Assembly: GCA_017654935.2 (NCBI GenBank) | Contig: CM065712.1 | Location: 16,694,319 to 16,758,318 of the forward strand | Source: Phymorhynchus buccinoides | Taxonomy: Eukaryota > Mollusca > Gastropoda > Neogastropoda > Raphitomidae | Length of the DNA stretch: 64,000 nt | Direction: 5' to 3' | Shown here: piece by piece, positions 34,501 through 47,600 of the stretch | Layout: each line of letters opens with the position of its first letter | Numbering within the stretch: the stretch's first letter is position 1 | Made by a program: the position numbers and the translations under genes | The notes under the pieces: model-generated | The model's database searches: none | Seen by the model: the letters and a program-made list of their open reading frames with translations, nothing else | Told to the model about the DNA's origin: nothing

Positions 34501-37500
34501 TGGCCTTGGCATTGCTCAGCACCTGCTGCTGGTAGTCCTTGAACTCTGGGGTCATGGCCTGAGGGGTCAAGATCAAAGGGTCAAGGTTTGAATTTTTTAC
34601 ATTGCCTTGCTATATGTTAGCAAAAAGCCTAAAAAGGGCGAAAAATCAAACAAATAAAAACAATTCTGCTTACAGAAAACTTATGAATAGTGTAGAGGAA
34701 GAACAGCATGGTGATTTAACCCTTTCACCGCCAGCCATTTCTTAGCCAAAAAATACCATGAAATTTAACCTGGGTGTTAAACCATTGTGGTGCAAAAATG
34801 TGACATTGGCGGTGAAAGGGTTAATACAATCTTTAGTTTGTGATGATAAGTCAGTCAGCTTTCTGCATTACAAGCTCAAGTCTATAGTTATGGCAGACAT
34901 AAATCGCAATGACCGGCATTTGGACAAGCCAGATCAAGCCATCAATGGCCACATTTCAACAGAATGTTCTGTGTGTGGAAGAGTTGTGCTGTTAGCCAAT
35001 AACACAGTCAAAAAAAAAACAAAAAAAAATTCAACGAAAATACCCAGCACCTATTAACACCAAAATCCCAAAAAGATTTGACAAAAAAATGTGCATACGG
35101 ACACATAACAAGTAAATGAGGACAGGAGAAAGAGTTGGGGGGGGGATCTGTCGGGGTTGCAGAGCTGCGACTGTTTAGGCAGATCTTGCGTGCCTCACGC
35201 TTTGCCTGCGATGTCTCGATACGGTGCGCCTCGAAGTTGGTGGCTCCATTTGTTACTGACACCACGCCATGCTGGTCTGTTCTGTGCCAGGGTTTCCCAT
35301 GAGGAGACATTAACATGGGTGCAACTCCCCAAAAGGAAAAAAAACTGAAAGGCAGGGGTCCAGGGACCCATGGCCCCGGCAGGGTACAGGGGCAGAGCCC
35401 CGTCGGACGATTCAGGGGGGCAACTTAAGAGAGAGATACAACGAGACAGACAGCTAAAATGAGAGACAGTTTGAGTCTGATAAGCCTTGTAAAATTAGCA
35501 CATTGCCTTTTGTAACCTTCCAAGATAGAACAACTAGACTAAGTTCAAAACGCCCCAAAACGCTTGTGGTCAATGGTTTTTTTAATGAATTACAAAATAC
35601 TGAAGTTCAGTTTCTGGTCAAATAAAAAATACTGAAATCAGTGTACAAATGAAAGAGTAGCATCCATGCATCGATGTTGAAGTTCTGTAGGGACACTATG
35701 GGGAAGCAAACTGTAAAAAGAATGTACCTCCCTCAAGGCGACGGCCACGCCGGCAATCTGGTGTTCGTGGGGCCCCCCCTGCAGCGCGGGGAAGACGGCG
35801 TTGTTGATCTTCTTCTCAAAGTCGTACAGGATCTCCTTCCCAGTCTTCTTGTCCACCCCCTTCACCCCTTTACGGTAAAAGATCATCCCTGACCTGCCAG
35901 AAAAACAACAGTGGAACCTCCCTTGTAAGACCTTCCCTTGTAAGACCTTCCCTTGTAAGACCTTCCCTTGTAAGACCTTCCCTTGTAAGACCTTCCCTTG
36001 TAAGACCTTCCCTTGTAAGACCTTCCCTTGTAAGACCCTCCCTTGTAAGACCCTCCCTTGTAAGACCTTCCCTTGTAAGACCCTTCCCTTGTAAGACCTT
36101 CCCTTGTAAGACCTTCCCTATTAACTCACTGGAGTCATGACGGCAGATGTCTGCCATCACGGTCAGTCTCTGTTCAGGTCATGACGGCAGACAACTGCCA
36201 CCTGAATTTTTCCGATTATTTTAGCACCCACTACAAGTAACGCTATTCGAGGGAGCTGAAAGTCAAAGCACACTCATTCATGCTTCGATTGCTTCCCTTA
36301 GACCCGTATCTCACAGCCATTTGGGGGCTTATTTTAGCGAGTTTCATCGAGTCACTTAGCAACAGCTGTGTTCTCTACACAAGCAAAATGGCCAAACAAA
36401 TCGGAAATTCCATTTTGGATACTTTACTGAGCGTATTTTTTACACAAAGGAGATGAGTAAGCCCACTAACTGTGTGTGGCATTTTATTTAGTAGACTTGT
36501 GCCTTTCTTTTGCAAAGTATTGTTTGTTTCTATAATTATTGATTAATTATTTGGAAGCAATTTTTTTTTAAAGTAGCCTGAAACGTGCTATTCCTGGGGG
36601 TCGACGCGCATCATCTGACTGCATGGGTGCTCCTGGGAAATTTCCAAACTCCTGCAAGGCAGGGGTCCAGTGGCCACCCAGGCCCCGGCAGAGTGCAGGG
36701 ACCCTCCAGAGGGTTCCGGGGGGGCAATGCCCCCTGGAAGCTGAAGGGAAACAACAGTTTCCAATGTAATTGACAGCATCTCGTTGCACTTTCACTTCTG
36801 GTTAAACTTCATGACCTCTATAACCGGCAAAATGCATCCTCTCAAATTCTCGTAATCCCGCAACTCTGGCTCCAGGCCAAAAACAAAATCCTGAAAGCAG
36901 GAGCATCCATGTGACTGCAACTCCACTGAGTTAAAGGCCACCAGATCAAATGTCAAAATCACGGGTTTTCCCTCTTATAGCTGGAAATAAATCTTGTTTT
37001 GACCAAGTCTGACTCCCATATAAATGGCCCCAAATTGGAACCGACACATCAGTTTAAAGAGCAGCCTCAATTTGAATATGGAGAAAATCGTATGTGGGTC
37101 ACAGCAACCCAGAAAAAAACAAGGGACTTAATCGTGGTGCGTCACTGGGTCTTTAAAAATACACTGACGCACCACGATTAAGTCCCTTGTTTTTTTTTCT
37201 GGGTAGCTGTGACCCGCATACAGATGTCCCCAACTTCAAATTGAGGCTGCTCTTTAAAATTATGTTTCGGTTTGAATTTGGGGGCATTTATATGGGACAT
37301 CCTGAAAGCAGGGTCATCCATGTGACTGCGACGCCAATGAGTTAAAGGCCACCAGATCAAATGTCAAAATCACGGGTTTTCCCTCTTATAGCTGGAAATA
37401 AATCTTGTTTTGACCAGGTCTGACTCCCATATAAATGCCCCCAAATTCAAACTGAAACATAATTTTAAAGAGCAGCCTCAATTTGAAGTTGGGGACATCT

Positions 37501-40500
37501 GTATGCGGGTCGCAGCTACCCAGAAAAAAACAAGGGACTTAATCGTGGTGCGTCAGTGTATTTTTAAAGACCCAGTGACGCACCACGATTAAGTCCCTTG
37601 TTTTTTTCTGGGTTGCTGTGACCCACATACAATTTTCTCCATATTCAAATTGAGGCTGCTCTTTAAACTGATGTGTCGGTTTCAATTTGGGGCCATTTAT
37701 ATGGGAGTCAGACTTGTTCAAAACAAGATTTATTTCCAGCTATAAGAGGGAAAACACGTGAAACCCGTGATTTTGACACGTGATTGGGTGGATCTTTAAC
37801 CCTTTCACCGCCAATGTCGCATTTTAGCACCACAGTGATTTAAATACCAATGTCACTAAAAGGCATCAAATTGGGGTCTATTACCCACAGACCCTATTGT
37901 CTTAGTTTTGGGAAGTAAGGATAGACCTTATTATATATATGTCACAGAAGAATCCCAATATTGCAGATAGATTTAATTTGTTCTCTACCCTAGTAAAATT
38001 TAATGGACATTTTTGGCTGAAATATGTCTGGCGGTGAAAGGGTTAAGAGACTCCCTCAAAGATGTGACCCACAAATTTTTCACCAATTTTCCCCCTTCTT
38101 ATCCGGACTACCGAGTGTTCACCTTCCAATCTAAGACCTTGAAAAATCATCCCCCAAAGGCCTGAATAGGGAGGTTCTACAGTGAAACAATATCAAACAA
38201 CAAAGGACAGGAAAGGACTTAACCCTTTCACCGCCAAAGCTGCATTTTAGCACCACAGTGATTTAACACCTATGTCACTAAAAGGCATCAAATTGGGGTC
38301 TATTATCCAAAGACCCTGTTGTCTTAGTTTTGGGAAGTAAGGATAGACCTTATTTTATATCTGTCACAGAAGAATCCCCGATACTGCAGATGGATTCTGT
38401 TCCCTACCCAGGTAAATTTCATGGACATTTTCGGTTGAAATATGGTTGGCGGTGAAAGGGTTAATGACTTTTTTTTCTTCTTCTTCTTCTCCTCCCATTA
38501 AGCATCCACAATCAACGGTTTGATTTTTGGTTACAGTTATGGTCGAGGTCGGAAGGTCAAGGGAAAAACCAAAACAAACAGGGAAAAACACCATACCGGT
38601 GCCAATCTACAAACGACATTGACCCAAATTTCCATTTGACATTGACATAAATTTCTGTAAGACCTTGACCCAAATTTCTGTTTGACTTTGACTCAGATTT
38701 CCATTGGACTTTGATCTAAATTTCCATTTGACATTGGCCCAAATTTCCCCAAAAAATTCCGTTTGACATTCACCTAACTTTCCATTTGACCAAAAAGATG
38801 TTGACCGAAACTTTCATTTGACCTTGATCAAACTTTCCCCCCCAAAAAAATAATTGACTCCCCAAAATTTCTATATGTATCCATGACCCCGACGTTCGTG
38901 CGACCTTGAACCACTAACCGTGGCCCACGGAGGGTCTTGTGCGTGGTGGAGGACACGACGTCGGCATGGTCGAAAGGGGAGGGAATCACGTCGCCCGCCA
39001 CCAGCCCAGAGATTTGGACCTCGACCCAAAGTTCCATTGGACCTCGACCAAATTTCCATTTAACTTTGACTCAAATTTCCATTGGACCATGACCCAAATT
39101 TCCATTGGACCTTGACCCAAATTTCCCCCTAAATTTCCGTTAGACCTTGACCCAAATTTCCATTTGACTGACCTAAATTTCCGTTAGGTCATGGCCCAAA
39201 TTTTCATTTGACCTTGACCCAAACTTCCATTTGACATTGACTCAAATGTCCCTAAAAATTCCATTGGACCTTGACCCCCAAAAAAAGATGTTGACCCAAA
39301 TTTCCATTCGACCATGATCCAACATATAAAAAAATTTGACCACACAAAATTTCAATAATGTATCCTTGACCCCAACGTTCACGTGACCTTGACCCACTGA
39401 CCGCGGCCCGCGGAGGGTCTTGTGCGTGGTGGAGGACACGACGTCGGCGTAGTCGAAAGGGGAGGGAATCACGTCGCCCGCCACCAGCCCAGAGATGTGG
39501 GACATGTCCGCTAGCATCACCGCCTTCACCTCGTCACAGATCTGCAGCACACACAAACACAGGGGCGCGTGCACAGGCACACAGATTTACACAAACATGG
39601 GTATGAGTACAGGCATACACTGATACAGATTTATAACATACACAAACACAGGGGCGTGTGCACAGATTTACACAAACATGGGTATGAGTATAGGCATACA
39701 CTGATACAGATCTATAACATACACAAACACAGGGGCGCGTGCACAGGCACACAGATTTACACAAACATGGGTATGAGTACAGGCATACACTGATACAGAT
39801 CTATAACATACACAAACACAGGGGCGCGTGCACAGTCACACAGATTTACACAAACATCACCGCCTTCACCTCGTCACAGATCTGCAGCACACACAAACAC
39901 AGGGGCGCGTGCACAGGCACACAGATTTGCACAAACATCACCTCGTCACAGACCTACAGCACACACAAACACAGGGGCGTGAGCACAGGCACACAGATTT
40001 ACACAAACATGGGAATGAGTACGGTACACAGATCTACAGCACACACAAACACAGGGGCGCATGCACAGGCACACAGATTTGCACAAACATCACCTCGTCA
40101 CAGATCTACAGCACACACAAACACAGGGGCGCGCGCACAGTCACACAGATTTGCACAAACATCACCGCCTTCACCTCGTCACAGATCTACTGCATGCAGT
40201 CACACAGATTTGCACAAACACTGTTGTTTTTCTTTCCCAATGATATCTCCCGAACCGCTTGACAGAATCGCTTCAAATTTTGTGTGGTGGTGTGTCACCC
40301 TGCGAGGAAGGCATCCGTGCATAAATTACCGCTGCCATGACCATGACCTTGATGCATGACCTTGAAAACCGAAAATCTTTAAGGGGTCATAACTTCCACA
40401 CCGTTGGTCTTAAGAGTCTTCAAACTTTGCATGTAGGCGCTTTGGCTTATGGCCGTTCTGATGATGGCATACTGATCAAGGTCAAGATGAAGTCTCAGGG

Positions 40501-43500
40501 AGATCGGTAGGCCTTGATTTCTTTTAAATTTTGTTTGCTATTGAACCCAAGCAAAGTTATAGTGTAATGTGTGTATTCACTGACTTTCGTTTTCTTTTTC
40601 TTTTCTTTCTCCTCTCTTCTGCTTCTTGTGTTCTATTACCGTATTTTACGGACTATAAGGAGATACTTTTTTCCTAGACTGAGACCCCTGCACCTTATAA
40701 TGTGACTGACCATATAGTAAGAAACTATAACAACAACATCTAATTTTGTGCAACATTTTCGGGGGGTGCCTTGTAGTTCGTAAAATACGGTACTTCTATA
40801 TAAAGAAGTTGGTCACCACCACAGAAGAAGAAGAAGAAGGAGAAAAAGAAAGACTTGCGCAAACAAACAAACAAAGGTTGTCATTCCTTTCACTGCCAAT
40901 GTCGCATTTTAGCACCACAATGGTTTAACACCCATGTCATTAAAAGGCATCCTATCCAGACCTGTTATCTGAAGACCCTATTTTCTTAATTTTGGGAGGT
41001 AAGGACAGGCCTAATGTTATATATGTCACAGAGGAATTCGCAATATCGCAGAAATATTTTTTTCTCTACCCAGTTTTGCTTAATGGTATTTTTTTGGCTG
41101 AAACATGGCTGGCGGCGAAAGGGTTATAGCAACATGGAATCAGGCAGAGACAGGAACCCCGGCCCACTCACCTCTCTGTACGCCTTGTAGTCGAGCAGTC
41201 TGGAGTAGGCCGTGGTGCCCGCGATGATCAGACGAGGCCGGAACAAGATGGCCGTCTCCCGAAGCTTCCCGTAGTCGATGAAACCCGTCTTTGGCTGGAA
41301 ACAAACATAATATCGTCGGTGAAATTCAAAAACCATGTATCTCGATATTTTTGTGTGTTTGTTTTTGGTCCCATCTTCTGGGCCGTACAGTGGCGGTGCT
41401 CCCACGCCGCTCATTCCGAGTCCCAACTCGCAGCCACACCTCCACACATAAATATTTCTTTAGTTAGTCAGCTCTCTCATTTTTCCCGCCACTTTCCACC
41501 AAAAGCTCGTATCTCTAACGACTTTCTATCTGGGGTAAATGAGGATGTGAAAATAGAAGAAAAATTCGTTAAGTCCCAAATTCATATCTAGTTAAGGACA
41601 AAAACCTGGTATCTTCGTTCTTTTCAAGCATAGAGAAAATATGTTTCAAAGTAATTTATTTTTACTGACTTCTTTTGCTTTAAAGTAATTTTAGCAAAAT
41701 GCAGGACTAAACTCACAATGTCTTGAACAACATATTCATCATAGTTAATCAATTCTGGTCAACGCGGTTAATTTTCAAAGTTTTTTTCATTTTTCTCAAA
41801 ACTACCAAAAAGTGAGATACGAGGTTTTTTAATTTCACTGACGATATCCAGTTCACATTACTGGAGAAAGGTGGCAGAGTGGTCAAGATGTTCGCCTGCC
41901 AAATGTAATGCGTGACTGCAGTGTGAATGACCCGGGTTTGAATCGCGGCCTCCTCGCCCTTTCTTTCTAGTTCGACAGGAAAATCGAACTGAACGTCCAG
42001 TCCTTCGGATGGGGACTTAAAGCTTGTCTGACCCGTGCGCTTTACGCACGTAAAAATCTCACGGCAGTTGAAAGTCGATAAGAGCAGGGAGAAATCCCGC
42101 TGCCTGGTATGGCCAAATTGATAGCTAGGTTTTAATACTTACAAAGAAGGGCAATGTCTCGGAGAAGTGGGTCTGATGTGGGAGGGAGTCTTATAAGGGA
42201 GGTTCCACTGTGGTCTGTCAAATAATCATTCATGCACACAGACAGAGAAACGCACAGCCCTCGTTCCCATGCCAATGTACTTCTGTTCTTACAGAAGTGT
42301 AAGTACTTACAAAACAAGAGGCAAAGCCTTCAAGGCTCACTCGAACAGGCACATGTGGGACAACAACAAACAAAGATTGAGGGGGGGGGGGGGGTCTAAA
42401 GTACAAGACTGCCAATAAAACTTAAAAGTACAAATGAAACTATCGTTAATGGATACAACTAAAAAATATATAAAAAAGTGCCCGTGCCGAGAATCAGACC
42501 CGGAACCATTAGCATGACAGACAGACACTCTACCAATGAGCTATGGAGGCTTTCAGTGTTGATGAGTTTCTTAACTCATGTTGCCTGTTGAATACTCTCT
42601 AACCCACTAATCTAAAATGTTATCTGTTTGCTATCTGTTTACAGTGTTGTTTTAAGTATTTAATTATTCAAATAATTATTGTTTGAAAGCTTGCATACAC
42701 ATCTATATGTGCAACATTTGAACAATATGACTTCTATTTCCCGAGAAAATGCCAGCGTTAAAGTTAGGAGATTAGACCACGGACGCAACACACATACATA
42801 CAACCGAACAACTATCTATAGACTCCCTTCGTGTTAACAGTTCATACAAAGCATTGAAAAATGGGACTTTGGGTTCAGAGGGTTGATCCAGTAGAACCTC
42901 CCTTATAAAGACCTCCCATAATTCAGGTGTTAACCTGAATTTCTCTTTTGTTGATATTAAAGCATACTTGAACTTGAACTTCGTTAACACAAGTGAGCCA
43001 AAACGGTGACTTACGTCCAGTCTGTAGGGCATGGACTCGAAGTACAGCGACGTAGCTGACACACGCTTGGTGTCCGTCATGAACCCATGAGTCAAACTGA
43101 GAAGAAAAAACACACGAAAATTAAACATTAGAGAGTGTGAAAACACTTTTAATGTCAGACAAACACACACACTGAGGGGTGTGTGTGTGTGTTCAGGAGT
43201 GCAGCGATGATGATGATAATAATAATGATGATGATGATGACCACAACAACGACAGCGACTCGCTGTCCCTCATCTGGCAACTCCATCAGCATATGTGTGT
43301 GCGTGTGTGGGGGGGAGTTGTGGGGGGGAGGGGTGTTCAGGAGTGCAGCCATGATCATGATGATAATGATAATGATGATGATGATGACCACCACAACAAC
43401 AATGACTCACTGTCCCCCATCCAGCAACTCCATCAGCATATGTGTGTGCGTGTCCCCGGGGGGGTGTTCAGAAGTGCAGCCATGATGATGATAATGATGA

Positions 43501-44614
43501 TAGCGACAACATGAAAGGTGGCAGAGTGGTTAAAACGTTCGCCTGCCAAAAGTAATGCGCGACTGCTACGTGAGTGACACGGGTTCGAATCCGCGGCCTC
43601 GCCCTTTCTTTCTAGTTTGACAGGAAAATCGAACTGAACGTCGAGTCCTTCGGATGGGGACTTAATGCTAGTCTGACCCATGCGCTTTACGCATGTAAAA
43701 ATCCCACAGCAATTGGAAATCGGCAAGAGTATGGAGAAATCCTGCTGCCTGGTATGGCTAAATAGATAGCTAGATTTTCCAAGTGTGTCCACACACCCTC
43801 CTTACCCTGTGCCTCCCCCCATCCCCCCTAAAAAAAACAAATTGGGTAGGCGCTGCACTTGCGGCAACATTATCTCCGGGGGAGAGCAACCCGAATTTCA
43901 CAGAGATAAGTCTCTGTGACTAGAATATTCCAAAGAATCAAGACAAAAACAACAACAACAATGACAACGACAACCACTCACTGTCCCCCATCCGGCAAAT
44001 CCAGCCCCATCAGTCTGTCGTGGGGATTCAAGAGCGCCGTGAACACTGCGAAGTTGGCGGGACTGCCAGAGTAAGGCTGCACGTTCACACCCCATTTCTC
44101 GGGGTCCAGGCGGAACGCTTCAAGCGCCCTCTGCTGACAGAGACGCTCCACCTCGTCGATGTGAATGTTGCCTCCGTAGTACCTGCCAACAAAACAAACA
44201 AAAAACACGCGGCTAAACAGTGGATGTTCCGCCCAAGTCAGGATTAATTTGGGTCTTTATGGCTGCCCACATGGCGGGGTAATCAAAAACAGGTCACATA
44301 CGTAATGTTCTCATCCCTAGCTGTTACATTTGTACCATAGTGTTCAAGTGCTTCGACTGTTGGGGCAATCCCTGGAGTCTTTAACTTAAGCCAGGGTACG
44401 ACAACAAATAATTAATAAAATAATTAATAAAATAATAAATAATGAATAATGCTTACTTAGCGCATAATCTTACTAAGCAACTCAATGCGCTTTTCACTCA
44501 CCATTCGTACAAACATTTCTAACAAACTGGTTCACGTATCCTCACCATACATCTCTATGAAAATGAATACATTAGAGAATGCATTGCATATAATCATAAC
44601 ACAACACACTAACA

Positions 44615-44646
<32 letters not shown>

Positions 44647-47600
44647 CCCCAACCATCCCCTCGTGTGTGGGGGGGAGTTGAACATAACAATAACATGGGT
44701 GCAACTACACAAAATGAAAAAAACCGGGGTCTAGGGGTAATGTCCCCCTGCAGCTGAAGAAAAAAAAAGATTTATGAAGGTATTTTAGGCTGCTTTTTCC
44801 ACAATTTATACAAATGCTTAATAATGTTTTGACAATCAGAATCTTCCATATAATTAAGGCACATCTGTCTACATGATCTTGTAGAGTCTAAAATCTAATA
44901 TTAAAAATGAACATAGCAATAAATAATACTACAAAATTTTAACACTCAAAGTCTTCCCTACCTGGCCCCAGGGTAGCCCTCGGAATACTTGTTGTTGAGA
45001 CATGAGCCCACGGCCTCTAGCACTGCGCGACTGGCAAAGTTCTGCAAAACATGACATGAGTTAAATAGTGGTGACACCTTGACCACCGTAAATCACCACT
45101 AAAACTTAACCCCTTGACTGCCATATAACGTATCACGTACTGACTCGATGACATCACTGATGACGTCATCAGATGAAGAGGAATAACTCTGATATGCTGG
45201 CTTAACACAATCAAGAGTTACATCCCCAGACCATTTTGCCAGATTGGCTCTATCAGTTGTCTTTTTCATGGCATGATTTGTCCAATGATTTTTTCTTTCA
45301 TTTTCTCTGGCAGTGAAGGGGTTAAAGGACTTTAACACTTCCATGACGGGAGCCTTCAAATGAAGGCCTAGCCTGGAGTTTCCATTGAATGACAAGACAA
45401 TTCCACCCAGTAGCGACTTTTCAAATACTTTTTTAAAGGATGTCAAACATGGGATTGCTTTATTTAGCTTACATTTAAATATATAAAATTTAGCCAATAG
45501 TATGATCAGATCCATGACTTTATCTGTTTTTTGGTTTTGTTTCCATCCTAGCAAAACTAGGGTTTCTGAGAGACTAAAATTCTGTGTATGGTTGCAAACG
45601 TCATGAATCCAAGAAATGAAGTTTGTCCAAAATACCTGAGCATGGTTACAAATCCAAAAAAGGTGGACTTAAGTTTCATCTTCTATGCCACAAAAAGTAC
45701 ATGTTTGAGAATGAGGAATTTTACATAAAAACAAGTATCTTTCAGTGGGCAGGAGTCTATGTAATACTCTCAACTGAAACCACCGCAGTTGACAATCAGT
45801 AGCAGTTTTGAAATGCTTTATGAATATTTTTTCCCATTTCAAGACTGCCTGTGGATATCGCTGTTGCCATTTTGTTACACTGGGTGGTGTAGTATCACAG
45901 TCTGTCATACTCTGGTATATGGTTTTAGTAGGTGTAAATTTAATTAAACTCCAAACTTTAGAATAGTCATTAGCTGAGTTATTACACAATTCTATCTCCA
46001 GGGATTCTCTATACTTAGTCACAGCTCTAACTATGCCACTGTATACAAGAAAGTTCGTTATAACCATAGGATATGCATTTCTAAAGCTATTAAACGTTAG
46101 AAAATTCCCTTCTGTGTCAACAAGAACTTTAATGGTGTTAATGTCATTTTCTGACCATTCTCTTAAATATACTGTTTTCATATCCCTGATGATATTGTTA
46201 TTGAAGTGAATACTTTCAGCATGAAATTCTTTGTGATTTTGTAGGCTTGCATTTTTCATACATTATTTTATAATGTTTTAATACATCTACCCAAAACAAG
46301 TTATCTGGAGCCCGGAGTTTCAATCATAGGTGATACGGTCTAAGCAGCAGGCCTGCCTACCTCCTGTCGCAGCTTCCAGGAACAAACTGCTTAAAAACCA
46401 GGGACAGAGACTTATTTCCAGGGGCAAACATCGCGATGTCATGCACCATGAAATATATTTCGTGATCTAGCAAAATGTCTGTGACTCTGGATACTTTGGG
46501 TAGTCTTTTTGTTGCTTTTCGGTGCCAACATGCTTCTAAGTTCTATACTCAAGATTCTTTTGGTGTTCAGTAACTTAACAGTAAGAAAATTTCAACAGTG
46601 CCTGCATTGTCTTGGGTGTTCCTGTGTTCAATAGTGACGTCAGCTAACAAGACAAGCCACTACTCTACAAAATTTTGATTCTACTCAGTTTCCAGGGACA
46701 CAAAAGTTGATTCCAGGGACAGGGTGCCCGTTTTAACTGTTTCCAGGGACAAATACCCCTTAGTGGGGATGGTAGGCAGCCCTGGTTGAGTAAAGGGCCT
46801 ACAACTGAACTACACTAAAACCTCCAAGCAGCATCAAACAACTCTGAGGCGATGAGTTCCAGGCAGTGGGCCTGACTGACCTTCTCCCTCTCTCCCTCTT
46901 CACGATAGCCATCAGCTCCCTGTCTTGCCCAGGATATATCCCTACTCTACACTAAGATCACAATACCTCAGAGGCGATGAGCTCCAGGCTGTGTGTCTGT
47001 CTAAACTTCTCCCTCTTGACGACAGACATCAACTGGCTGCCTTGCCCAGGGCACATCCCTACTCTACACTAAGATCACAATACCTCAGAGGCGATGAGCT
47101 CCAGGCCGTGTGTCTGCCTGAACTTCTCCCTCTTCACCATGCTGGCCATCAGCTGGCTGCCTTGCCAAGGGCACAGCCCTACTCTACACTAAGATCACTT
47201 TACAATACATCAGAGGCGATCAGCTCCAGGCAGTGTGTCTGCCTGAACTTCTCCCTCTTCACCATGCTGGCCATCAGCTGGCTGCCTTGCCAAGGGCACA
47301 GCCCTACTCTACACTAAGATCACTTTACAATACCTCAGAGGCGATCAGCTCCAGGCCGTGTGTCTGTCTAAACTTCTCCCTCTTCACCATGCTGGCCATC
47401 AACTGGCTGCCTTGCAAAGGGCACAGCCCTACTCTACACTAAGATCACTTTACAATACCTCAGAGGCGATCAGCTCCAGGCAGTGGGCCTAACTGACGTT
47501 CTCCCTCTTCACCATGGACATCAGCTGGCTGCCTTGCCCAGGGTACATCCCTACTCTACACTAAGATTAATTAACAATACCTCAGAGGCGATGAGCTCCA

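Noticed and set aside
35870..36160. REGLT-repeat protein on the - strand
   Set aside because: The 15-bp unit is a multiple of three and lacks stops by chance; it is the MITE-derived minisatellite.
36999..37721. Four similar 60-codon frames ([20 protein letters not shown])
   Set aside because: They come from the four inverted MITE copies and appear on both strands; no sign of real coding.
42475..42550. Functional tRNA gene
   Set aside because: A and B boxes are present, but the acceptor stem does not pair and no clean cloverleaf could be drawn.
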